Source of the DNA: an uncultured Actinomycetes bacterium
Lineage (GTDB): Bacteria > Actinomycetota > Thermoleophilia > Solirubrobacterales > Solirubrobacteraceae
Direction of reading: 5' to 3'
DNA: 7,598 nt
Assembly: GCA_937888775.1 (NCBI GenBank)
Contig: CALAQT010000084.1
Location: 1 to 7,598, forward strand
Shown: one piece after another, positions 1-4,998 of the stretch
Layout of the letters: every line of letters starts with the position of its first letter
Position numbering within the stretch: position 1 is the first letter of the stretch
The notes under the pieces: model-generated
The model's input: only the letters and a program-made list of their open reading frames with translations
Told to the model about the DNA's origin: nothing
Databases searched by the model: none
Position numbers and translations under genes: made by a program

Positions 1-230
1 CTGGTGCCGACAGCACCCTCTCGCGAGCTGCCGCTTTCCGGATTTCCGGCAGTACCCCCCCGGGAGGGTCGCGTGGCCGAGATTGCTCAGATGCAGTCAC
101 GCGGTCGGCGTGCTCGCGGACTGCCGCTTCGCCGGCACAGAGCAGTAGCGACCGGAGGCTCGAGCTGCCGACAGCAGACTGCCGGACATAGCCCAAAGGA
201 GCAGCGACGCCTCGGGCAGCAGAGGCGCAA
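1..230. other. Left host flank, no confident gene; possible interrupted ORF
   Basis: A + strand reading frame is open from position 1 (first GTG at 4) and runs through the 8-bp repeat at 231-238 into the outer element, ending at 255. Its product would be Arg-rich, has no recognisable domain, and its third-position GC is clearly lower than in the real genes of this window. If the outer element is removed together with one copy of the 8-bp repeat, this frame continues in phase at 4927 and ends at 5070, giving a putative pre-insertion ORF of about 125 codons. I see no signal peptide, membrane segment or known motif. A 10-bp direct repeat GCCGACAGCA occurs at 6-15 and 167-176. I do not claim this is a gene. 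Confidence 0.2.
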
Positions 231-238
231 TCACCTGA
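231..238. repeat. Left copy of 8-bp target-site duplication (TCACCTGA)
   Basis: TCACCTGA stands immediately outside the left outer inverted repeat and is repeated exactly, in direct orientation, at 4920-4927 immediately outside the right one. An exact 8-bp direct repeat abutting both ends of an inverted-repeat pair is the usual footprint of DDE transposition. Among insertion-sequence families, 8-bp duplications are typical of IS1595, ISL3, IS66 and IS256. Confidence 0.75.
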
Positions 239-264
239 GTGGGCTATGCCCTTAGAACCACCAA
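239..264 (+). repeat. Left 26-bp terminal inverted repeat of outer element
   Basis: This end starts GTGGGCTATGCCCTTAG and finishes CCACCAA. It matches the reverse complement of 4894-4919 at 22 of 26 positions; the differences are at repeat positions 6, 12, 18 and 19. The similarity stops sharply on both sides, outward at the 8-bp direct repeat and inward after CCACCAA. Confidence 0.7.
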
Positions 265-297
265 CGCTGCCATTTGACCTCCCGATCAGCATGCCGG

Positions 298-309
298 TGT
301 TGAGCGACA
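298..309 (+). repeat. Left terminus of inner transposon
   Basis: TGTTGAGCGACA matches the inward-read right terminus TGTTGACGGACA at 10 of 12 positions. Both begin with TG and end with GACA, which resembles the TGT...ACA tips of Tn7-like elements. Confidence 0.65.
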
Positions 310-324
310 CGCTGGGTGGTGACG
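304..324 (+). promoter_or_regulatory. Putative transposase-binding repeat L1
   Basis: The site starts GCGACACGCTGGG and ends TGGTGACG. It agrees with L2 (338-358) at 18 of 21 positions and overlaps the end of the terminal repeat, as outermost binding sites do in Tn7/Mu-type ends. That it binds transposase is inferred from its position and repetition. Confidence 0.55.
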
Positions 325-337
325 GCGAGGTGGTCCG

Positions 338-358
338 GCGTCACTCTGGGTGGTGATG
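338..358 (+). promoter_or_regulatory. Putative transposase-binding repeat L2
   Basis: The site starts GCGTCACTCTGGG and ends TGGTGATG. It is a direct repeat of L1 with a 34-bp start-to-start distance, and is matched on the other end, in inverted orientation, by R2 (4724-4744) at 17 of 21 positions. Confidence 0.55.
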
Positions 359-382
359 CGGGACGGCGCTGGGGCGGCGGGG

Positions 383-403
383 GCGACAGGATGATGGTGA
401 TCC
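383..403 (+). promoter_or_regulatory. Putative third, degenerate binding repeat L3 overlapping a small palindrome
   Basis: The site starts GCGACAGGATG and continues ATGGTGAT. Allowing a one-base gap it aligns with R2 and L2. It coincides with a perfect inverted repeat CAGGAT-N7-ATCCTG (387-405). It lies just upstream of the DUF6431 gene, where a promoter for the operon is expected, so transposase bound here could repress its own transcription; that role is inferred. Confidence 0.4.
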
Positions 404-411
404 TGTTGATT

Positions 412-458
412 GAGGCCCCCTTCGCCGAAACCTTGATGCGGTGAGACGAGGGGGCCTC
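412..458 (+). promoter_or_regulatory. Long-stem hairpin covering the DUF6431 ribosome-binding site
   Basis: The arms GAGGCCCCC (412-420) and GGGGGCCTC (450-458) are exact reverse complements with a 29-nt loop. The GAGGGG Shine-Dalgarno-like stretch (448-453) sits largely in the 3' arm, and the GTG at 459 follows the stem directly. In mRNA this would hide the start site. It could limit expression from read-through transcripts that enter from outside, a known strategy of insertion sequences; that function is inferred here. Confidence 0.45.
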
Positions 459-1067
459 GTGACGCCATTGGAGGACGTCGTGTTGATCGTCGCAGACGAC
501 CGTGCTGTGGTCGAGGCGGACCTCGCCGCCGGCCGCTTGTTGTGCCCGCGCTGTCGCGCTGGCGTGTTGGGGGGCTGGGGCTGTTCGCGGCTGCGTCGGT
601 TGCGGACGCGGGAGGGTGAGCGGCGGCTGCGCCCGCGGCGGGGTCGTTGTCGCGAGAGCGCGTGCGGCGCGACGCACGTGCTTCTGCCGGATGTGTGCCT
701 GGCTGGTCGGCAGACCGCGGTCGAGGTGATTGGCGAGGCGCTGTTGTTGGTCGAGGGGTATCGGCCGGTTGCTGAGCGGCTTGGGGTGCCGGCAGAGACG
801 GTGCGTGATTGGCGGCAGCGGTTCGGTTCGCGTGCTGAGATGATCGCCGCTCACTTCTTGGTGTGGGCGCGGGCGCTTGACGGGTCGCTGGATCCGCCGG
901 TGCCGGCGGGCTCGCCGGTGGCGGACGCGTTTGAAGCGATCGGCGTGTGCACGAGGGTGGCGTCGCTGGTGTTGGGGCGTCGGGCGCCATGGTCGTGGGT
1001 GTCGGCGTTGACCGCCGGCGGGTTGTTAGCGATCAACACGAATCCGCCTTGGCCGGCGCCTGAGTGA
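459..1067 (+). CDS. DUF6431-type zinc-ribbon / helix-turn-helix protein
   Basis: The predicted 202-residue protein resembles the DUF6431 family, small proteins commonly encoded beside transposases in actinobacteria and of unknown biochemical role. Numbered from GTG 459, a CPRC knuckle (Cys29, Cys32) is followed by Cys64, Cys69 and the THVLLP motif (His73), consistent with a zinc ribbon. Residues about 99-122 (GYRPVAERLGVPAETVRDW) form a helix-turn-helix of the kind seen at transposase N-termini. The C-terminal third is Ala/Leu/Pro-rich and lacks a recognised domain. GTG 459 is preferred over the in-frame GTG at 441 because only the former has a Shine-Dalgarno (GAGGGG, 5 nt upstream). It is the first gene of the transposon, ending 51 bp before the transposase start. 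It probably binds DNA, perhaps the transposon ends or operator, or assists the transposase; this is inference. Confidence 0.75.
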   Translation: MTPLEDVVLIVADDRAVVEADLAAGRLLCPRCRAGVLGGWGCSRLRRLRTREGERRLRPRRGRCRESACGATHVLLPDVCLAGRQTAVEVIGEALLLVEGYRPVAERLGVPAETVRDWRQRFGSRAEMIAAHFLVWARALDGSLDPPVPAGSPVADAFEAIGVCTRVASLVLGRRAPWSWVSALTAGGLLAINTNPPWPAPE

Positions 1068-1073
1068 CCGGCA

Positions 1074-1108
1074 TCCTGGCCGGCGATCGGTTCAAGGCAC
1101 GGCCAGGA
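1074..1108 (+). promoter_or_regulatory. Hairpin sequestering the transposase ribosome-binding site
   Basis: TCCTGGCCG (1074-1082) and CGGCCAGGA (1100-1108) are perfect 9-bp complementary arms with a 17-nt loop. The 3' arm contains most of the transposase Shine-Dalgarno AGGAGG (1105-1110). The 5' arm begins 6 nt after the DUF6431 stop codon, so a ribosome ending translation there would cover the 5' arm and free the ribosome-binding site. This fits translational coupling of transposase to DUF6431. Confidence 0.5.
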
Positions 1109-1118
1109 GGTGAATGGG

Positions 1119-2464
1119 TTGCAGGACAGGGCGCAGAAGATCGGGTTGTTCCGCTACCAGTTGGCGCGCGAGGCGGCTGAGGAATCGCTCTCGTCACGGG
1201 AGCGTGGTCTGCTGGTCCGCTCGTTGGCCGCGAGGGAGCATCTCGGGCCCGATGGGCGGTGGGTCCGCGTGTCGCGCACGACGCTGGATCGCTGGGTCCG
1301 GGCGTATCGCCGGGGCGGGTTCGACGCGCTGGTCCCCGCGCCGCGACGGTTGGCGAACAAGACGCCGGAGCGCTTGTTGGAGTTGGCGTGCGCGCTTCGC
1401 CGCGAGCAGCCCGCCAGGACGACGGCGCAGATTCACAGGATCATCGTGGAGGCGGAGGGGAGCTCGCCGAGCGCGCGAACGATCCAGCGTCATTTCGTGG
1501 CGGCTGGGTTGCCGTGGAAGGGCGGGCAGATCGGGCGGGCGCTGGGGCGCTTCGAGGCCGAGAGCCCGAATGAGTTGTGGACCGGGGACGCGTTACACGG
1601 CCCGCTGATCGACGGCCGCCGCACGTTCTTGTTCTGCTTCCTTGACGACCACAGCCGCTTGTTCTGCGGCTACCGGTGGGCGGCGCGCGAGGATGTGCTG
1701 AACGCGTCACGGGCGTTGCGGGCGGGGATCGCCGCGCGCGGCGTCCCGAAAGCCGTATATGTGGACAACGGCAGCCCGTTCGTGTCCGGCCAGCTGCTGC
1801 GAGCCTGCGCTGTGCTCGGGATCCGACTGATCCACAGTCGGCCGGGGCGGCCGGAGGGTCGCGGGAAGATCGAACGCGCGTTTCGTACGGTTCGTGAGCA
1901 GGCGTTGGGCGAACTCGAGGACCACCCGCCCTCAAGCCTCGAGGAGCTCAACAGGTTGTTTAGGGCTGGGTCGAGTCGGTCTATCACCGGCGTGCGCATT
2001 CGGAGACCGGGCAGGCGCCGTTGGATCGGTTCCTCGCCGCCGGCGCGCCTGCGGTCCCGACTGAGCGTTCGCTGCGCGAAGCGTTCCGCTGGAGCGAACA
2101 CAGGACGGTGTCGAGGACCGGCACGGTCGGGCTGCACGGCAACACCTACGAGGTCGATCCCGGGCTCGCCGGTCGCCGTGTGGAGCTGGTCTTCGATCCG
2201 CTCGAGCTGGCTGAGATCGAGGTTCGTGTCGATGGCCGGCATGTGGGGCTGGCGGTCCCTTTGAACCTCAAGCGTCACGTCCATCCACGCGCGCAACCGC
2301 CGGCCGAACCGGCGGCGCCGACCGGGATCGACTACCTCGGCCTGATCCGCCAGCGCCGTGAGCAGGAGCTTCAACAGCGGATCGACTACCGCAACCTGCC
2401 CGGCCCGCCAACCGGCGACGCCGATCACGACCAGCACGACGACGACAAGGAGCAGACCGGATGA
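1119..2464 (+). pseudogene. DDE (rve / TniA-MuA-like) transposase, interrupted by a -1 frameshift
   Basis: This is the transposase of the inner element, which would cut and join its ends. TTG 1119 is the best start: AGGAGG (1105-1110) lies 8 nt upstream, whereas GTG 1110 overlaps the Shine-Dalgarno. An N-terminal helix-turn-helix region contains VSRTTLDRWVRAYRRGGFDA. The rve core follows with a likely triad Asp157 (WTGDALHG), Asp216 (YVDNGSPF) and Glu252 (GKIER), giving a D-35-E spacing. Near 1967 the frame must slip by -1: upstream reads EELNRLFRA, and the expected continuation WVESVYHRRAHSETGQAPLD is found one frame back. That second frame carries the Mu-type C-terminal beta-barrel region (GLHGNTYEVDPGLAGRRVEL) and ends at 2464. 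Unshifted, the protein ends at 2264 after unrelated residues. No slippery heptamer is present, so a one-base deletion or sequencing error is likelier than programmed shifting. Repaired length is about 448 residues. The stop overlaps the ATPase start (ATGA). Confidence 0.85.
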
Positions 2465-3276
2465 GTATCGATCGTCTCAGGGCGCACTGGGGACTGTCGC
2501 GCACCCCGTTCACCAAAGAGCTGGCGCCGTCGATGCTGTTCGCGTCAGCCGCTCACGAAGAGGCCGTCGCGAGGATCGGCTGGATCATCACCGAGCGGGC
2601 GCTCGGCGTGGTCTGCGGCGAGGTCGGCGCCGGCAAGACCGTCGCCGCTCGCGCGGCGAGCGCCGCTCTGGATTCGAGCCGGCACACGATCATCTATCTC
2701 CCCAACCCGGCGGTCGGGGCGCGCGGGATCTATACCCAGATCGTCTCAGCGCTCGGCGCCACCCCGCGGTTCTACCGGGCGACGCTGATCCCGCAAGCGA
2801 CCGACCTGCTCGCCGCCGAGAGCTCCGAGCGCGGCAAAACCGTGGTGCTCGTCCTGGACGAAGCGCACCTCTTATCGGTTGAGCAGCTCGAAGAGCTGCG
2901 GATGTTGACCAACTCCGAGATGGACTCTCGCGCCACGTTCGCGTGCCTGCTGCTCGGCCAGCCGACGTTGCGCCGCCGGCTGCGGCAAGGCGTGTTCGCG
3001 GCGCTCGATCAGCGGATCGCGCTGCGGTGCACGATCGACGGGATGGATTTGAAAGAGACCGGCGAGTACATCGCGCATCACGTCAAGCTCGCCGGACGCT
3101 CGGACACGATCTTCTCCGATGACGCGGTCGCGTTGATCCACGAGGCATCCCGCGGGCTGCCCCGCCAGGTGAACAACCTCGCTACCCAATCACTGATCGC
3201 CGCCTACGCCCAGAACAAGTCGATCTGCGACGAGTCAGCGGCGCGAGCCGCGGTGGTCGAGACCTCAGCCGAATGA
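2461..3276 (+). CDS. AAA+ ATPase, ExeA/TniB/MuB-like transposition protein
   Basis: The 271-residue protein is a P-loop ATPase of the ExeA/TniB type that partners DDE transposases, selecting target DNA and activating strand transfer. The N-terminus (HWGLSRTPFTKEL) is characteristic of ExeA-like proteins. Walker A is GEVGAGKT (residues 53-60), Walker B VLVLDEAH (129-136), and a sensor-1-like strand LLLGQP occurs at 163-168. LDQRIALR follows at about 180-187 and may carry the arginine finger. The C-terminal lid has the typical GLPRQVNNLA motif. The ATG is preceded by AAGGAG (2447-2452) at 8-nt spacing and overlaps the transposase stop, so the two are coupled; it also overlaps the next gene by ATGA. 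No frame disruption is visible. It acts in the cytoplasm as part of the transpososome, by family analogy. Confidence 0.88.
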   Translation: MSIDRLRAHWGLSRTPFTKELAPSMLFASAAHEEAVARIGWIITERALGVVCGEVGAGKTVAARAASAALDSSRHTIIYLPNPAVGARGIYTQIVSALGATPRFYRATLIPQATDLLAAESSERGKTVVLVLDEAHLLSVEQLEELRMLTNSEMDSRATFACLLLGQPTLRRRLRQGVFAALDQRIALRCTIDGMDLKETGEYIAHHVKLAGRSDTIFSDDAVALIHEASRGLPRQVNNLATQSLIAAYAQNKSICDESAARAAVVETSAE

Positions 3277-4562
3277 CCGGCGAGATCATCTCCCGATTCG
3301 ATGCCGGTCAGCCGCCGCCGGACCCGGCGACCGGCCAGCCCCAAGCGATGGCGCTTCCCGCGCCGGCTGGTTGGCCCGCACCGCCCGACGCAGCCGCTTA
3401 TCACGGGCTCCCGGGCGCGATCGTTGCGAAGGTCGCGCCGAACACCGAGGCCGATCCCGTCGCGATCCTCACCCAGCTCTTGGTCGCGTGTGGCGCGCTG
3501 ATCGGCCGCGGCGCTCACTTCCAGATCGAAGCGACACTCCACCACCCCAACGAGTTCGCGGTCCTCGTGGGTGACTCAAGCAAGGCGAGGAAGGGCAGCT
3601 CGTTCGATCACGTCGCGAAGCTGATGACCGAAGCCGACCCCAGCTTCACCTCACGCCTATCCACCGGCCTCTCCAGCGGCGAGGGACTGATCTGGACACT
3701 GCGCGACCCCCAAGGCCAGGACCCCGGCGCCGCCGACAAGCGGCTGCTGATCGTCGAGCCCGAGTTTGCGTCGGTGCTCAAGGCAGCGTCCCGCGAGATC
3801 TCGACACTGTCACCGACCCTGCGCTCAGCCTGGGACGGTCGGCCGCTCGCCGTGTTGACCCGCACCGCGCCCGCCCGCGCGACCAACGCTCACGTCTCGA
3901 TCATTGGTCACATCACCCAGACCGAGCTGCGCCGCTACGCCAGCGCGATCGAGATCGCCAACGGACTGCTGAACCGGTTTCTGCTTCTCGGGATCAGACG
4001 CGTGAGGCTGCTGCCCGAGGGCGGCGACCCGCACCCGCTCAAAAACACCGGCCTCGCCCGCTACCTCGCGACCACGCTCAAACACGCCCAGAACACCGGC
4101 CGCGTCACGCTCGCCCAGGACACGCGCCAGCTGTGGTGGCACACCTACCCGCAGCTCACCCAGCCCGCCGACGGGCTCACCGGCCAGCTCACCGCCCGCG
4201 CCGAAGCGCACACCATCCGCCTCGCGCTGATCTACGCGCTGCTCGACGGCGCCACCACGATCCGCCCCGAGCACCTCCCCGCAGCGCTCGCGCTCTGGGA
4301 CTACGCAGCCCGCTCCGCGGCCTGGGCAATCAGCCACTCCACCGGCGACCCGGTCGCCGAACAGATCCACGCCGCGCTGACCCGCTCCCCAGACGGGCTC
4401 ACCCGCACCCAGCTCCGCGACCTGCTGCACCGCAACCTCCCCGCCGAACGCGTCGAGCAAGCCCTCCACACGCTCAACAGCACCGGCCGAGCCACCCGGC
4501 GCCAGACCCCGACCGCCGGGCGTCCCGCCGAGATCTGGACCGCCACCCCACCGACCGCCTGA
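3273..4562 (+). CDS. DUF3987-like P-loop protein with C-terminal winged helix
   Basis: The 429-residue protein resembles DUF3987, a family related to RecA/RepA-type helicases and often found with primases, phages and plasmids. The Pro-rich first ~40 residues are probably disordered. A degenerate Walker A, GDSSKARKGSS, is at residues 100-110; GLSSGEG (132-138) and a Walker B-like strand RLLIVEPE (157-164) follow. An all-alpha region occupies about 250-360. A winged helix is suggested at about 372-424 (DGLTRTQLRDLLHRNL ... GRPAEIW). It starts by ATGA overlap with the ATPase and has only a weak Shine-Dalgarno, so expression probably relies on coupling. The gene is last in the operon and occupies the position held by TniQ in TniA/TniB elements. 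It may be a target selector, a helicase or loader acting on transposition intermediates, or just cargo; the sequence does not decide. Confidence 0.72.
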   Translation: MTGEIISRFDAGQPPPDPATGQPQAMALPAPAGWPAPPDAAAYHGLPGAIVAKVAPNTEADPVAILTQLLVACGALIGRGAHFQIEATLHHPNEFAVLVGDSSKARKGSSFDHVAKLMTEADPSFTSRLSTGLSSGEGLIWTLRDPQGQDPGAADKRLLIVEPEFASVLKAASREISTLSPTLRSAWDGRPLAVLTRTAPARATNAHVSIIGHITQTELRRYASAIEIANGLLNRFLLLGIRRVRLLPEGGDPHPLKNTGLARYLATTLKHAQNTGRVTLAQDTRQLWWHTYPQLTQPADGLTGQLTARAEAHTIRLALIYALLDGATTIRPEHLPAALALWDYAARSAAWAISHSTGDPVAEQIHAALTRSPDGLTRTQLRDLLHRNLPAERVEQALHTLNSTGRATRRQTPTAGRPAEIWTATPPTA

Positions 4563-4580
4563 CAGCCGCCGGCGCAACCC

Positions 4581-4594
4581 CCCGCTTCAGCGGG
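4581..4594 (+). terminator. Small hairpin after the operon
   Basis: CCCGC-TTCA-GCGGG is a perfect 5-bp stem with a tetraloop, 19 nt after the DUF3987 stop codon. There is no T-tract, so intrinsic termination is uncertain. Confidence 0.3.
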
Positions 4595-4621
4595 ACGGAG
4601 CGTGCCTGCGAGAGGGGTCGC

Positions 4622-4643
4622 CCGACGGCATGGATGCCGTCGG
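4622..4643 (+). terminator. Strong hairpin, probable transcription end of the transposon operon
   Basis: CCGACGGCAT (4622-4631) and ATGCCGTCGG (4634-4643) are perfect 10-bp arms separated by GG; an RNA stem of 8-9 bp with a small loop would form. No U-run follows, as is common in high-GC actinobacteria. Its position 60 bp after the last gene and before the right transposon end favours a terminator or insulator. Confidence 0.45.
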
Positions 4644-4686
4644 AACTGGGCACGGACGAAAACCTCGCGAGCCCGCCACACCGACC

Positions 4687-4713
4687 TTCGGTCGTTATGT
4701 CGTTCGGTCGTTA
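4687..4713. repeat. 11-bp direct repeat near the right end
   Basis: TTCGGTCGTTA occurs at 4687-4697 and again at 4703-4713, with a 16-bp period. It lies just inside binding repeat R2 and does not match the L/R repeats, so it may be a separate protein-binding motif or chance. Confidence 0.4.
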
Positions 4714-4723
4714 CCCGCCACCA

Positions 4724-4744
4724 CATCACCATCCACCATGACGC
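4724..4744 (-). promoter_or_regulatory. Putative transposase-binding repeat R2
   Basis: Read on the - strand it starts GCGTCATGGTGGA and ends TGGTGATG, matching L2 at 17 of 21 positions. The L2 and R2 sites begin 41 and 31 bases from their respective tips, a difference of 10 bp or about one helical turn. Confidence 0.55.
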
Positions 4745-4747
4745 CGC

Positions 4748-4768
4748 CATCGCCATCTTCGATGTCCG
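4748..4768 (-). promoter_or_regulatory. Putative degenerate transposase-binding repeat R1
   Basis: Read on the - strand from the tip, GGACATCGAAGATGGCGATG occupies the same offset as L1 on the left end. It keeps the GACA and GATGGCGATG-like elements but is clearly more diverged. The assignment depends mainly on position. Confidence 0.35.
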
Positions 4769-4774
4769 TCAACA
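4763..4774 (-). repeat. Right terminus of inner transposon
   Basis: TGTCCGTCAACA is the inverted counterpart of the left terminus at 298-309, with 10 of 12 positions matching, and ends in CA. The next bases CGCCGG resemble the TGCCGG that precedes the left end. Confidence 0.65.
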
Positions 4775-4833
4775 CGCCGGCGGTGCGACCGGGGATACGC
4801 TGTGCGCGCATCAGGGAGCCCTCCTGGTGTCAT

Positions 4834-4862
4834 GCCCTCGGCCGTTCCAGCGGCATGAGGGC
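4834..4862. repeat. Hairpin within the outer-element remnant
   Basis: GCCCTC (4834-4839) pairs with GAGGGC (4857-4862), and GCCG (4841-4844) with CGGC (4851-4854), forming an interrupted stem. Internal secondary structure is common in MITE-like elements; it could also be a terminator for one strand. Confidence 0.35.
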
Positions 4863-4893
4863 GCATTCGCCTGTCCCGAGCCGTATAGCTGAA

Positions 4894-4919
4894 TTGGTGG
4901 CGCTAAGTGCATACCCCAC
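4894..4919 (-). repeat. Right 26-bp terminal inverted repeat of outer element
   Basis: Read on the - strand it begins GTGGGGTATGCACTTAG and ends CCACCAA, matching the left outer repeat (239-264) at 22 of 26 positions. It is followed on the outside by the exact direct repeat TCACCTGA. Confidence 0.7.
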
Positions 4920-4927
4920 TCACCTGA
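4920..4927. repeat. Right copy of 8-bp target-site duplication (TCACCTGA)
   Basis: This is an exact direct copy of 231-238, immediately outside the right outer inverted repeat. Confidence 0.75.
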
Positions 4928-4975
4928 AAGAGGAAGCGAGGGTGGCAGCACCCGCCGCCGCCGACGGGGCCGTGC

Positions 4976-4998
4976 GTTCCTATGTAGCGCATAGGAAC
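4976..4998. promoter_or_regulatory. Perfect 9-bp inverted repeat with 5-bp spacer
   Basis: GTTCCTATG-TAGCG-CATAGGAAC is a perfect dyad, noticeably richer in A/T than its surroundings. It could be an operator for a dimeric regulator, a site-specific recombinase core, or an RNA hairpin. The arms coincidentally resemble the GTTCCTAT/ATAGGAAC arms of yeast FRT sites; I do not infer relatedness. Confidence 0.45.

Larger units (their letters stand above)
298..4774 (+). mobile_element. Inner Tn7/Mu/Tn5053-like transposon (DUF6431 - DDE transposase - AAA ATPase - DUF3987)
   Basis: The left terminus is TGTTGAGCGACA (298-309) and the right terminus, read inward on the - strand, is TGTTGACGGACA (4774-4763). 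They match at 10 of 12 positions and have the TG...CA ends typical of Mu/Tn7/Tn5053-type elements. Inside each end are about 21-bp direct repeats that look like transposase-binding sites. All four genes lie between the ends, in one direction. The flanks read TGCCGG on the left (292-297) and CGCCGG on the right (4775-4780), a possible 5-6-bp target duplication that is off by one base, so the exact ends could be one base different. With its transposase frameshifted, this copy may no longer move by itself. Confidence 0.7.
239..4919. mobile_element. Outer element: MITE-like, 26-bp IRs, 8-bp TSD, interrupted by the inner transposon
   Basis: The element begins GTGGGCTATGCCCTTAG at 239 and ends with the imperfect inverted complement at 4919. 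The ends match at 22 of 26 positions and are bracketed by exact TCACCTGA repeats. Subtracting the inner transposon (298-4774) leaves 59 bp on the left and 145 bp on the right, about 200 bp in all. This remnant contains a hairpin (4834-4862) but no transposase fragment I can recognise, so it is best described as a non-autonomous, MITE-like element moved in trans. The 8-bp duplication fits IS1595-type transposition, but other families make 8-bp duplications too, so the family is an inference. The alternative is that the whole 4.68-kb unit, cargo included, moved as a single element. Confidence 0.65.

Noticed and set aside
252..990. Long - strand ORFs (200 and 234 codons) opposite the DUF6431 gene
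   Set aside because: Their products are low-complexity Pro/Arg/Ala/His sequences, and the opposite + strand frame has family-level motifs (CPRC, THVLLP, HTH). They are GC-driven shadows.
1114..1608. ATG 1114 ORF of 164 codons with an apparently good ribosome-binding site
   Set aside because: It is in a different frame from the rve domain and its product is Arg/Trp/Gly-rich with no domain. The AGGAGG serves TTG 1119 better.
1950..1970. Programmed -1 frameshift in the transposase, as in IS3-type elements
   Set aside because: No slippery heptamer lies in the permitted window after the TAG at 1961-1963 of the -1 frame; a deletion or read error is simpler.
1670..2437. 255-codon - strand ORF opposite the transposase
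   Set aside because: It is antisense to the conserved DDE and Mu C-terminal regions and has no motif of its own.
3825..4577. 250-codon - strand Gly/Ala-rich ORF opposite the DUF3987 gene
   Set aside because: The repetitive Gly-Ala-Glu-Val composition mirrors the codon bias of the + strand gene; no domain is visible.
4695..4811. 38-codon - strand ORF with an AGGAGG site, starting in the outer-element remnant (ATG at 4811)
   Set aside because: It crosses the inner transposon's right tip, so it is at most a chimera of the two elements. The N-terminus does not match a transposase I recognise.
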